Shown here in pieces: positions 1 through 5,959 of a stretch of DNA of 10,380 nucleotides (position 1 is the stretch's first letter; the number at the start of each line of letters is the position of its first letter). Position numbers and translations under genes: made by a program. The stretch is from an uncultured Lachnospiraceae bacterium (GTDB lineage Bacteria; Bacillota; Clostridia; Lachnospirales; Lachnospiraceae), in NCBI GenBank assembly GCA_948468325.1, contig CAOKHR010000065.1, positions 1-10,380 on the forward strand, given 5' to 3'. The notes under the pieces are model-generated. The model made no database searches, had not been told where the DNA came from, and was given only the letters and a program-made list of their open reading frames with translations.

Positions 1-394
1 CAATTCCTGATTTGGTGGAGCCAAAAGATCTGCCGCCTAACCGTTCTTCTTCATACTGATCAAACAAGATATGATAAGGCATAACAATCTGCGCCCTGTC
101 TGAAACCAGAATTTTAGGAACGGGAACATTCCTGTCCGTGACAGATTTAATCTCTTCTACCAGAACCGGAATATTTAATGCCACACCGTTTCCGATAATA
201 CTTGTCGTATGATTGTAAAAAACGCCGGACGGCAATGTATGCAGTGCAAATTTACCATAATCATTTACAATTGTATGCCCTGCATTTGCGCCGCCCTGAA
301 AACGAACGATAATATCCGCTTCCTTTGCAAGCATATCGGTTATTTTTCCTTTCCCCTCATCTCCCCAGTTTGCGCCAACAACTGCTTTTACCAT
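1..394 (-). CDS. purA: Adenylosuccinate synthase, N-terminal part (cut by window edge)
   Basis: PurA joins IMP and aspartate using GTP to make adenylosuccinate, the first committed step to AMP, in the cytoplasm. The 131 visible residues open with MVKAVVGANWGDEGKGK: the glycine-rich GDEGKGK loop (residues 11-17) holds the catalytic Asp12. The GGANAGHT motif (34-41) supplies the catalytic His40. The visible part ends in FGSTKSGI, matching the IMP-contacting GTT-x-x-GIGP segment. The family is usually about 425-430 residues, so roughly 70% lies outside the window. The start at 394 is supported by an AAGGAGG site a few bases upstream. The gene begins 36 bp after degV on the same strand with no terminator between, so co-transcription is likely. 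The identification is secure; only the 3' end is missing. Confidence 0.96.
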   Translation of the reverse strand, partial: MVKAVVGANWGDEGKGKITDMLAKEADIIVRFQGGANAGHTIVNDYGKFALHTLPSGVFYNHTTSIIGNGVALNIPVLVEEIKSVTDRNVPVPKILVSDRAQIVMPYHILFDQYEEERLGGRSFGSTKSGI

Positions 395-430
395 TTGCTT
401 CCTCCTTCTCGTCCTCTTTTTTCGGACAGT

Positions 431-1309
431 TTAAGACATCAGTTCCGGAACTTTCTTCGTACAGGTAACTGCCAGCGCTCCCGGACCGATATGGCAGGAC
501 ACACTCAGCGATAACGGGTTCATCCGGATTTCTTTGTGATTTGGAAATGCCTGTTTTACTTCCTCCCTGAACACCTCCGCTGCCGTAAGGTCATACGTAT
601 ATGCCATGGCAATCCGCATATTTTTTCCTTGCGGATCGTCAAAACGATTTGCAAAATCATTTTTAATGGCATCAATCATAATGGATTTCGCCTGTTTGAC
701 TGTCCGTGCCTTGGCAAATGCATCCAGCTTTTCTCCCTGAATCTGAAGCACCGGCTTTAACCGGAGCAATGTGCCAAGCGCTGCCGCTGCCGGAGTAATT
801 CTGCCTCCCTTTTTCAAATAGGTCAGCGTATCTACCATAATATATATCGAAGATTCAAATTTTTCTCTTTCTAAAATTTCCTTAATCTCTGCCGCAGTTT
901 TTCCCTGTTCTGCAAGCGCTATCGCATCCAGTACAGACTGGTACTGTGTTACGGAAATTCTCTGATTATTGACGACAAAAACTTTGTCTTCGTAATCATT
1001 TGCCAGCATAAGAGCCGTTTCACAGGAACTGCTTAAACCGCTTGACATGGGAATATGGACAATTTCATCATACTCCTTTAGCAGTTTATCCCAAAGTTCC
1101 GTTACACTTGCGACAGAAGGCATGGAGGTAGAAATATCTAAGCCCTCTTTCAGCTTTTCATAAAACTGATTCTGTGTCAGATTCTGCCCTTCATAATATG
1201 TTTCATGATTGATAAAAAACGGCATCGGTATAATATATATCCCGAGCTCTTTTGCTTCTTTCGGTTCAATTCCGCTGTTGCTGTCTGAAACAATCGCTAT
1301 TTTCCCCAT
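431..1309 (-). CDS. DegV family protein (FakB-type fatty-acid-binding protein)
   Basis: This 292-residue protein belongs to the DegV/EDD-fold family. Members bind one long-chain fatty acid, and FakB members present it to the kinase FakA for acyl-phosphate formation and phospholipid synthesis. The family marks are in order: IVSDSNSGI at the N terminus (6-14), TSMPS (61-65), MSSGLSSS (88-95) whose serines contact the carboxylate, LKKGGRI (165-171) and LKPVL (184-188). The length is normal for the family. The start is supported by an AGGAGGG site about 5 bases before the ATG. A promoter lies just upstream (1344-1372), and purA follows closely, so a degV-purA unit is plausible. Whether it is a true FakB partner or another DegV paralogue cannot be told without a fakA gene in view. 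No signal peptide is visible, which fits a cytosolic protein. Confidence 0.93.
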   Translation of the reverse strand: MGKIAIVSDSNSGIEPKEAKELGIYIIPMPFFINHETYYEGQNLTQNQFYEKLKEGLDISTSMPSVASVTELWDKLLKEYDEIVHIPMSSGLSSSCETALMLANDYEDKVFVVNNQRISVTQYQSVLDAIALAEQGKTAAEIKEILEREKFESSIYIMVDTLTYLKKGGRITPAAAALGTLLRLKPVLQIQGEKLDAFAKARTVKQAKSIMIDAIKNDFANRFDDPQGKNMRIAMAYTYDLTAAEVFREEVKQAFPNHKEIRMNPLSLSVSCHIGPGALAVTCTKKVPELMS

Positions 1310-1343
1310 AGCTCCCTCCTATCTATTTACTCACAACGTTTAG

Positions 1344-1372
1344 ATTGTACCACACTTTGAAATCGATTTCTA
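1344..1372 (-). promoter_or_regulatory. Predicted sigma-A promoter of degV(-purA)
   Basis: On the minus strand, TAGAAA and TACAAT are separated by 17 bp, with TGG directly before the -10 box (partly like an extended -10). The -35 box matches consensus at four of six bases. It sits about 35 bp upstream of the degV start and downstream of the groEL terminator, where a separate promoter is expected. Confidence 0.55.
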
Positions 1373-1401
1373 CTATGATTCTGTAATTTTTTGCTGCAAT
1401 A

Positions 1402-1434
1402 GTAACTATTCAGCCTTCGGCTTCATAGTTATGG
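1402..1434. repeat. Dispersed hairpin repeat, copy A
   Basis: An imperfect palindrome of about 30 bp: arms TAACTAT (1403-1409) and ATAGTTA (1425-1431) enclose an inner stem AGCC/GGCT with a three-base loop. The same 33 bases occur at 7358-7390 with a single mismatch (T1432 versus C7388). Copy A lies between the groEL terminator and the degV promoter. The adjacent terminator also shares the string TTACGGACTTT with the larger element at 7358-7501, so the repeat family may extend to about 1480. Confidence 0.8.
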
Positions 1435-1440
1435 CAGTAA

Positions 1441-1478
1441 AAAAGGCGTAAAGCCTTGTTACGGACTTTACGCCTTTT
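1441..1478 (-). terminator. Rho-independent terminator of groES-groEL
   Basis: A perfect 13-bp inverted repeat (1441-1453 with 1466-1478, arm AAAAGGCGTAAAG) with a 12-nt loop. Read on the minus strand, it runs into a T6 tract about 20 bp after the groEL stop. The arm also begins with A4, so it may work weakly in the other direction. Confidence 0.88.
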
Positions 1479-1497
1479 AAAACTTAAGTTTTCTTTT

Positions 1498-3123
1498 TTA
1501 CATCATGCCGCCCATTCCTGCGCCGCCTGCAGGCATTGCCGGAGTTTCCTCTTTGATATTTGCCACTGCGGATTCTGTTGTCAGAAGTGTAGATGCTACA
1601 GAAGTTGCATTCTGCAAAGCGCTTCTTGTCACTTTTACCGGATCTAAGATTCCGCTTTCCACCATATCGGTATATTCTTCCGTTACAGCGTCAAATCCGA
1701 TGCCTTCTTCTGCTTCTTTTACTTTGCTGATAATAACTGCGCCTTCCAGTCCTGCATTTGCGGCAATATAGTAAAGCGGAGATTCCAGAGCCTTTAATAC
1801 AACATTTGCTCCTGTCTTTTCATCACCTTCCAGAGATGCCGCCAGCTCTGCCACTTTCTTGGAGGCGTGGATATATGCAGAACCGCCGCCTGCGATAATT
1901 CCTTCTTCTACTGCCGCGCGTGTTGCATTCAATGCATCTTCCATACGCAGCTTCGCTTCTTTCATTTCCGTCTCTGTAGCGGCTCCCACACGGATAACTG
2001 CTACGCCGCCTGCCAGTTTTGCAAGGCGCTCCTGTAATTTTTCTTTATCGAATTCAGATGTTGTCTCATCAATCTGGCTGCGGATCTGTCCGATTCTTGC
2101 CTGGATTGCGTCTTTATCTCCCTCGCCGTCTACAATCACTGTATTTTCTTTCTGAACCTTAACAGATTTTGCACGTCCAAGCTGATCCAGTGTCGTATCT
2201 TTTAATTCCAGTCCAAGCTCTTCTGAAATAACCTGACCGCCTGTTAAAATTGCAATGTCTTCTAACATGGCTTTTCTTCTGTCGCCGTATCCCGGAGCTT
2301 TTACGGCTACTACATTAAATGTGCCGCGCAGTTTGTTGACAATTAAAGTTGTCAGCGCCTCTCCTTCAATATCTTCTGCAATAATCAGAAGTCTTGCGCC
2401 GCTTTGTACAACCTGCTCCAGCAGAGGAAGGATTTCCTGAATGTTGGAAATTTTCTTGTCTGTAATCAGGATATATGGATCGTCAAGCGCTGCTTCCATT
2501 TTATCCATATCCGTACACATATATGCGGAAACATAACCGCGGTCAAACTGCATTCCTTCTACCAGATCAAGCTCTGTCTGCATCGTCTTCGACTCTTCAA
2601 TTGTGATAACGCCGTCATTTGTCACTTTTTCCATTGCGTCTGATACTAATACGCCGACTTCTTCATCACCTGCAGAAATTGCTGCAACTTTTGCAATCTG
2701 GTCTTTGCCTTTTACTTTCTGGCTCATGGATTTTAATGCTTCTACAGCCGCATCCGTTGCTTTTTTCATGCCTCTTCTTAAAACAATCGGATTTGCGCCT
2801 GCTTCTAAGTTCTTCATTCCTTCATGTACCATTGCCTGTGTCAGAACCGTTGCCGTCGTTGTACCGTCTCCCGCTACATCGTTTGTCTTGGTTGCTACTT
2901 CTTTGACAAGCTGTGCGCCCATATTTTCAAATGCATCTTCCAGTTCGATTTCTTTTGCAATCGTAACACCGTCGTTTGTAATTAACGGAGCGCCAAAAGA
3001 TTTATCCAGTACTACGTTTCTTCCTTTCGGCCCTAATGTTACACTGACGGTATCTGCTAATTTATCAACGCCGGCTCCTAATGCTGCTCTTGCCTCTGAA
3101 CCATATTTAATTTCCTTTGCCAT
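1498..3123 (-). CDS. groEL: Chaperonin GroEL (Hsp60), 541 residues
   Basis: GroEL forms the double-ring ATP-driven folding chamber that works with GroES in the cytoplasm. The length matches the family (about 540-548). Diagnostic stretches are GPKGRNVVLD (31-40), the ATP-site loop GDGTTTATVL (85-94) with Asp86 equivalent to E. coli Asp87, the hinge-side EDALNATRAAVEEG segment that holds the ATP-hydrolysing aspartate, and a C-terminal GGAGMGGMM tail. The start at 3123 has a moderate GAGGT site about 8 bases upstream. It lies 24 bp after the groES stop, and the two form one operon behind the CIRCE-controlled promoter, ending at the hairpin at 1441-1478. No disruption or unusual residue was seen. 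Confidence 0.98.
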   Translation of the reverse strand: MAKEIKYGSEARAALGAGVDKLADTVSVTLGPKGRNVVLDKSFGAPLITNDGVTIAKEIELEDAFENMGAQLVKEVATKTNDVAGDGTTTATVLTQAMVHEGMKNLEAGANPIVLRRGMKKATDAAVEALKSMSQKVKGKDQIAKVAAISAGDEEVGVLVSDAMEKVTNDGVITIEESKTMQTELDLVEGMQFDRGYVSAYMCTDMDKMEAALDDPYILITDKKISNIQEILPLLEQVVQSGARLLIIAEDIEGEALTTLIVNKLRGTFNVVAVKAPGYGDRRKAMLEDIAILTGGQVISEELGLELKDTTLDQLGRAKSVKVQKENTVIVDGEGDKDAIQARIGQIRSQIDETTSEFDKEKLQERLAKLAGGVAVIRVGAATETEMKEAKLRMEDALNATRAAVEEGIIAGGGSAYIHASKKVAELAASLEGDEKTGANVVLKALESPLYYIAANAGLEGAVIISKVKEAEEGIGFDAVTEEYTDMVESGILDPVKVTRSALQNATSVASTLLTTESAVANIKEETPAMPAGGAGMGGMM

Positions 3124-3147
3124 GATTTTCTACCTCTTTTCCCTATA

Positions 3148-3432
3148 TTATTCTACAACTGCCAGAATATCATTCTGTTTTACAATAATGTATTCTTCAT
3201 CTTCCAATTTTACTTCTGTACCGGCATATTTGGAATAAATAACTTTCTGTCCTGCAGATACCTGCATGGTAACTTCCTTGCCGTCTACAATACCGCCCGG
3301 CCCTACTGCAATTACTTCTGCTTCCTGCGGCTTTTCCTGAGATTTGCCTGTCAGGATAATTCCTGATTTTGTCGTCTCTTCTGCTTCTAACTGTTTCAAA
3401 ACAACTCTGTCTGCTAAAGGTACTAACTTCAT
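3148..3432 (-). CDS. groES: Co-chaperonin GroES, 94 residues
   Basis: GroES forms the seven-subunit lid of the GroEL chamber. The protein begins MKLVPLADRVVLKQLEAEE and carries the mobile loop around ETTKSGIILTG, whose IIL contacts GroEL, followed by the usual beta-barrel ending in NDILAVVE. The length of 94 is typical. The same frame is open 17 codons further upstream to 3483, but that start would lie inside the CIRCE operator and has no ribosome site. The chosen ATG at 3432 has AAGGAGG (3441-3447) eight bases before it. It is the first gene of the groES-groEL operon and is regulated by HrcA through CIRCE. Confidence 0.97.
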   Translation of the reverse strand: MKLVPLADRVVLKQLEAEETTKSGIILTGKSQEKPQEAEVIAVGPGGIVDGKEVTMQVSAGQKVIYSKYAGTEVKLEDEEYIIVKQNDILAVVE

Positions 3433-3472
3433 TTGAAATGCCTCCTTATTTTGTTCTGTTATTTTGTAATTA

Positions 3473-3499
3473 TTAGCACTCAATGCTTTCGAGTGCTAA
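3473..3499 (-). promoter_or_regulatory. CIRCE operator (HrcA binding site)
   Basis: A perfect TTAGCACTC-N9-GAGTGCTAA inverted repeat, matching the CIRCE consensus exactly. It lies between the promoter and the groES start, in the transcribed leader. The HrcA repressor binds it at normal temperature and is released on heat shock. hrcA itself is not in the window. Confidence 0.97.
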
Positions 3500-3510
3500 C
3501 TGATAATCCT

Positions 3511-3539
3511 ATAATATGTTTTGCTTTCTGATTCTGCAA
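3511..3539 (-). promoter_or_regulatory. sigma-A promoter of groES-groEL
   Basis: On the minus strand, TTGCAG and TATTAT are spaced by exactly 17 bp. The expected transcription start is about 5-10 bp beyond the -10 box, immediately before the CIRCE site. This is the usual arrangement for HrcA repression. Confidence 0.85.
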
Positions 3540-3594
3540 ACGGAATCTTTTCACCGCTAACTATGCTATGCTCAATAATGCTCTCATATTCTCA

Positions 3595-3649
3595 TTTTTT
3601 CTCTCTTTTTCACATTTTTTCCGTTTTTTTGCTATTTAATATTTTTTTT
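3595..3649. other. Phased A-tracts, likely curved DNA upstream of groESL promoter
   Basis: Plus-strand T runs at 3595-3600, 3606-3610, 3615-3620, 3624-3630, 3635-3637 and 3642-3649 have centres 9-10.5 bp apart, close to one helical turn. Tracts in this phase are known to bend DNA. The block lies 55-110 bp upstream of the groESL -35 box, just after the HAD stop codon. A role in promoter activation is inference. Confidence 0.55.
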
Positions 3650-3678
3650 AGAAATGGTTTATATTTTCTTTTGATACA

Positions 3679-4464
3679 TCAGATGAGAGAAAAATGCTTC
3701 AGCCCTTCCATAATTCCATCGTCCCATATCGCTTTTGTCACATAATCCGCTGCATTTTTCGCCTCCTGCGTACCGTTTCCCATGGCAATCCCATACCTGA
3801 CATATGCAAGCATCTCCAAATCATTGACGCTGTCGCCAAATGCATACGTATTTTCATGGTCAATATGCAGATAATCACAGATCCACTGAATTCCACTGGC
3901 CTTGGAAAATCCTTTTGGAATCACTTCAATGACATGCGGCGTATGGAAAATCAATTCATACTTAGGCGACAGCTCTCTTTCCATCTCTTCTCTGCCCTTT
4001 CCGCTGAAATAGACCGTCATCTTATTGGCGTGATAATTATCCATATGATCTTTTAAAGGCTGAAATCCTTTTCCAAGGGCTTTACTTAAATTCTGGATAT
4101 AAATATTATTGCCGAAGTCGCTCATATCTGCATACAGATAATCCCTGCCTTCTAATACGACAGGCGAACCGGATTTTCGAAAGCAGGCAAATAACTCGTT
4201 CAGTTCTTCTTGGGAGAGTTTTCTCTCATAAACCGCTTCCCCCATATATTCAACATATGTGCCGCAGCCTCCTAAAATCCCATCGAATCCTATATCTTCC
4301 AGTAATTCTTTCGCTTTGATGGCAGCACGGCTTCTGCCGCTGCAGATAAATGCGTAATTTCCGTTTTCCCTAAGCCTGCGGATTGCCTCTGCCGTGCTTT
4401 CCGGCACCTGCATTTTTTCATCCCACAGCGTACCGTCAATATCAAAAAAAACTGCTTTCTTCAT
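3679..4464 (-). CDS. Cof-type HAD-IIB family phosphatase, 261 residues
   Basis: This is a haloacid-dehalogenase superfamily hydrolase of the Cof/YbiV-like IIB class, usually a magnesium-dependent phosphatase of sugar phosphates, flavin or other small phospho-compounds in the cytosol. Motif I is FFDIDGTL (6-13) with nucleophile Asp8 and acid/base Asp10. Motif II is ICSGRS (Ser42). Motif III Lys188 lies in GFSKASGI. Motif IV is GDSVNDLEML (210-219). The cap domain lies between motifs II and III, which is the IIB type. All catalytic residues are present and the length is normal. The start at 4464 has AAGGAG about 8 bases upstream. The substrate cannot be predicted. It follows the small membrane-protein gene by 62 bp, and a terminator-like hairpin lies in that gap. 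No clear terminator was seen after its own stop. Confidence 0.93.
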   Translation of the reverse strand: MKKAVFFDIDGTLWDEKMQVPESTAEAIRRLRENGNYAFICSGRSRAAIKAKELLEDIGFDGILGGCGTYVEYMGEAVYERKLSQEELNELFACFRKSGSPVVLEGRDYLYADMSDFGNNIYIQNLSKALGKGFQPLKDHMDNYHANKMTVYFSGKGREEMERELSPKYELIFHTPHVIEVIPKGFSKASGIQWICDYLHIDHENTYAFGDSVNDLEMLAYVRYGIAMGNGTQEAKNAADYVTKAIWDDGIMEGLKHFSLI

Positions 4465-4479
4465 CTTTCCGCTCCTTCC

Positions 4480-4517
4480 AAAAAGCAGCGCGAATCCGTT
4501 ATTCTCCAGATCCGCGC
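4480..4517 (-). terminator. Terminator-like hairpin between the small membrane gene and the HAD gene
   Basis: On the minus strand GCGCGGATC (4509-4517) pairs with GATTCGCGC (4488-4496), nine pairs including one G-U, over a loop of about 12 nt. A T5 run follows after TGC. It begins 9 bp after the stop of the small gene and ends about two bases before the ribosome site of the HAD gene. It could be a partial terminator or an attenuator for the HAD gene. Confidence 0.68.
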
Positions 4518-4526
4518 CGTTATATT

Positions 4527-4784
4527 TTATTCATCACGACTGTCATATATATGATTGCTTGCAATATATCCGATACACCATACCAGCCCCGCAACTGTCA
4601 GAGAACAAATGCATTTGATTGCCGCAAGAACCAGTTGCGGCACAGTCAGTGTTCCAAGGGTATATGCAGTTATGGTATATTTGACCGGCTTAACAAGCAT
4701 CAGCCAGCCGCCGATATAAATAGCTGCAATAAATCCTGTCAGATATATGGCCATAGACAAAATCATACGAATATTCCTGCTCAT
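4527..4784 (-). CDS. Small two-span membrane protein, unknown function (85 residues)
   Basis: I do not recognise a characterised family. The protein MSRNIRMILSMAIYLTGF... has two likely membrane helices: about residues 7-30 (ending IYIGGWLMLV) and about 47-70 (VPQLVLAAIKCICSLTVAGLVWCIGYIA). A short connecting loop contains VKPVKYTITAYTLG. The tail NHIYDSRDE is charged. The frame is open eight codons further to an ATG at 4808. I prefer 4784 because GGGGGAG (4789-4795) stands about 5 bases before it and the upstream ATG would sit almost at the predicted transcription start. A good promoter lies at 4823-4852. The open frame, promoter, ribosome site and terminator together argue that it is a real gene. 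Confidence 0.72.
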   Translation of the reverse strand: MSRNIRMILSMAIYLTGFIAAIYIGGWLMLVKPVKYTITAYTLGTLTVPQLVLAAIKCICSLTVAGLVWCIGYIASNHIYDSRDE

Positions 4785-4822
4785 AATGCTCCCCCTTTTC
4801 TCTTTCATGTTCTACCGGATGT

Positions 4823-4852
4823 ATCATAACACTATCTCGCAGGACATTTCAA
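4823..4852 (-). promoter_or_regulatory. Predicted sigma-A promoter of the small membrane gene
   Basis: On the minus strand, TTGAAA and TATGAT are spaced by 18 bp, with a TGT extension directly before the -10 box. It lies about 40 bp upstream of the chosen start at 4784 and just after the end of the toxin remnant. It may also drive the HAD gene by read-through. Confidence 0.72.
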
Positions 4853-4869
4853 GACTTATTGTATGGATT

Positions 4870-4983
4870 TTATCTGTTGATTTTCTGCATTTTCTTTATG
4901 ATTGACTGCCAAAACATATGGTCTTTCAATATCCGGAGTACCGTAATAGTGGAATCTTCCACAACAAAGACATTAAATATGTA
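4870..4983 (-). pseudogene. C-terminal remnant of a RelE/ParE-type toxin
   Basis: A 37-residue open stretch reads YIFNVFVVEDSTITVLRILK followed by DHMFWQSIIKKMQKINR and TAA. The pattern of a beta strand ending in VVED, then TITVLRIL and a short helix with a Trp-Gln pair matches the last third of RelE/ParE-family toxins, which usually run to about 90-110 residues. The frame is closed upstream by TAG at 4984-4986 and has no start codon before the match. The N-terminal two thirds are missing. It follows the antitoxin remnant directly, in the order normal for such modules. I infer an internal deletion that joined the antitoxin end to the toxin end. Family assignment rests on pattern recognition only. 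Confidence 0.6.
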
Positions 4984-5151
4984 CTATTTTGTCAATTTCC
5001 TCCCAAACTTCATCAATCGTATAAACATCACCTTTTTTCATGCTGTCTATTCCTTTGGAGAGTTCGTCATATAATGCGCCTATGGCTGCTTTTTCGGAAT
5101 ATTCTGTTTTCAGGATTTCTTTTTTTTGATTGCCTGTGCTGCAGGTGCCAT
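4973..5151 (-). pseudogene. Frameshifted type II antitoxin gene
   Basis: From the ATG at 5151 the frame reads MAPAAQAIKKKKS and stops. From the A8 run (T8 on the plus strand, 5120-5127) a second frame continues EILKTEYSEKAAIGALYDEL, then SKGIDSMKKGDVYTIDEVWEEIDKIVHI and TAA at 4973-4975. One extra A in the run would join the two parts into a 59-residue protein. The C-terminal pattern (helix, GID-x-M-x-x-GDVYTIDEVWEEI) is typical of RelB/Phd-like antitoxins encoded before RelE/ParE toxins. The downstream frame has no usable start codon of its own near the junction. A strong promoter lies upstream. The change may be decay, slippage-dependent decoding or a sequencing error in the homopolymer. 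Confidence 0.62.
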
Positions 5152-5180
5152 AGTATCACTTTCTTTCGATTGTTGGCTTT

Positions 5181-5210
5181 ATTATACGGTATGTAGTATT
5201 AGCATATCAA
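5181..5210 (-). promoter_or_regulatory. Predicted sigma-A promoter of the toxin-antitoxin remnant, with overlapping palindrome
   Basis: On the minus strand, TTGATA and a perfect TATAAT are spaced by 18 bp, about 30 bp before the antitoxin ATG. A small palindrome, ATACGGTAT (5184-5192), overlaps the -10 box. It would suit the autorepression usual for type II modules, but it is too short to be certain. Confidence 0.72.
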
Positions 5211-5374
5211 CAGATTTTTATTAAATTTTCCTCAAAGCTGTGTTTTTAGACTTTCGTGGATGCCGTTAAATATTTGCCGAAAGTAAGTACACATGCCCCG
5301 GTCACATGATAGCCTTTATTAAAAAAGAACAGGATTCCTTATATTTTTGGTATTTTTTCAAGCTGCTGCATCCG
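5211..5374. other. Non-coding stretch without a convincing gene
   Basis: This AT-rich part separates the divergent toxin-antitoxin remnant and the flavodoxin pair. It holds one weak inverted repeat (ACTTTCG 5250-5256 with CGAAAGT 5278-5284) that lacks a T tail in either direction. It also holds short open frames of 20-30 codons without starts. No RNA gene or site could be supported. Confidence 0.5.
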
Positions 5375-5403
5375 TTGCTTTTTTTCAATTTCTAAATTAT
5401 AAT
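5375..5403 (+). promoter_or_regulatory. sigma-A promoter of the flavodoxin-fold gene pair
   Basis: TTGCTT and a perfect TATAAT are spaced by 17 bp, ending 43 bp before the ATG at 5447. The T-rich spacer is common in low-GC Gram-positive promoters. No regulator gene or clear operator is adjacent. Confidence 0.78.
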
Positions 5404-5430
5404 GAATACAGGCAATGATCTACGGAGGAC

Positions 5431-5445
5431 ATGAAAGGAAATTAA
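5431..5445 (+). other. Possible four-codon leader minicistron
   Basis: GGAGG (5424-5428) precedes ATG AAA GGA AAT TAA, which ends one base before the ATG of the flavodoxin gene. This ribosome site is stronger than the AAAGGAA that serves the main start. It may feed ribosomes to 5447 by re-initiation, or be chance. Confidence 0.3.
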
Positions 5446-5446
5446 A

Positions 5447-5959
5447 ATGATTTTGATGATTGATACAACAAGAAAACATATCGGAACGCAAATTGCAGAG
5501 GAGTTACTTCACAACGGCAAAAATCCAGCTGAATTTGAATTGATTGATACTACCGGAATGAATATTTCCCACTGTGCCGGCTGTAATTACTGCTGGCTCA
5601 AAACGCCGGGAATATGCACTATCAAAGACGATTATGCACCGATTTTGAAAAAGATAAATCAAGCTGATCAAGTCTGGCTGATCTCGGATACGCACTTTGG
5701 ATTTGTCTCCTATCAGACGAAAAACATTGTAGACAGGGTAATGCCCCTTGTCACTATGCATCTGAAATTCAAGGATGGGCAAATGCGTCATGTTATGCGC
5801 TATGACCATCAGCCGAACATTGGGATTATTTATACCGGAGATGGCGATCAGGCTTATCTGGAACATTGGTGCCAGCGCACAACGCTTAATCTGGGGAGTC
5901 ATTCTCTGGGAGTTTTTCCTTCAAAATACAGAAAGGAGGCAATTTCATGCATGTTGTAA
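5447..5959 (+). CDS. Flavodoxin-fold NAD(P)H-dependent oxidoreductase with cysteine cluster (170 residues)
   Basis: This is a member of the NADPH-dependent FMN reductase / iron-sulfur flavoprotein-like group. The marks are HCAGCNYCWLKTPGICTIKDD (42-62): cysteines 43, 46, 49 and 57 plus the DD pair typical of the family. Next come KKINQADQVWLISDTHFGF (68-86) and KNIVDRVMP (92-100), the usual strand-loop that packs on FMN. The N terminus MILMIDTTRKHIGTQIAEEL lacks the clear S-x-x-x-x-x-NT phosphate loop seen in the partner gene, so FMN binding may be altered. At 170 residues it is slightly short for the family. It has its own promoter and AAAGGAA 7 bases before the start. It overlaps the next gene by 13 bp. 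The substrate (quinone, nitro compound, disulfide or other) is unknown. Confidence 0.83.
   Translation: MILMIDTTRKHIGTQIAEELLHNGKNPAEFELIDTTGMNISHCAGCNYCWLKTPGICTIKDDYAPILKKINQADQVWLISDTHFGFVSYQTKNIVDRVMPLVTMHLKFKDGQMRHVMRYDHQPNIGIIYTGDGDQAYLEHWCQRTTLNLGSHSLGVFPSKYRKEAISCML

Noticed and set aside
1402..1501. CRISPR array or riboswitch in the groEL-degV gap
   Set aside because: There is one hairpin repeat and one terminator only, with no regular spacing and no aptamer-like conserved core.
2603..3238. Long open frame (211 codons) on the plus strand opposite groEL and groES
   Set aside because: It is antisense to two certain genes, has no ribosome site or family features, and is explained by their codon bias.
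4859..5196. Plus-strand open frames of 71 and 92 codons over the toxin-antitoxin remnant
   Set aside because: They lack ribosome sites and are antisense to recognisable antitoxin and toxin segments.
5250..5284. Inverted repeat ACTTTCG/CGAAAGT as a terminator
   Set aside because: The stem is 7 bp with a 21-nt loop and no T tract on either strand.
5243..5335. A 30-codon minus-strand frame ending GYHVTGACVLTFGKYLTASTKV, resembling a protein C terminus
   Set aside because: It has no start codon and no recognised family, and a stop-free run of 30 codons is common by chance. It could be a gene remnant but cannot be supported.
5345..5425. A lysine- and glutamine-rich 25-codon minus-strand frame overlapping the flavodoxin promoter
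   Set aside because: It is too short, has no start, and covers a good plus-strand promoter.
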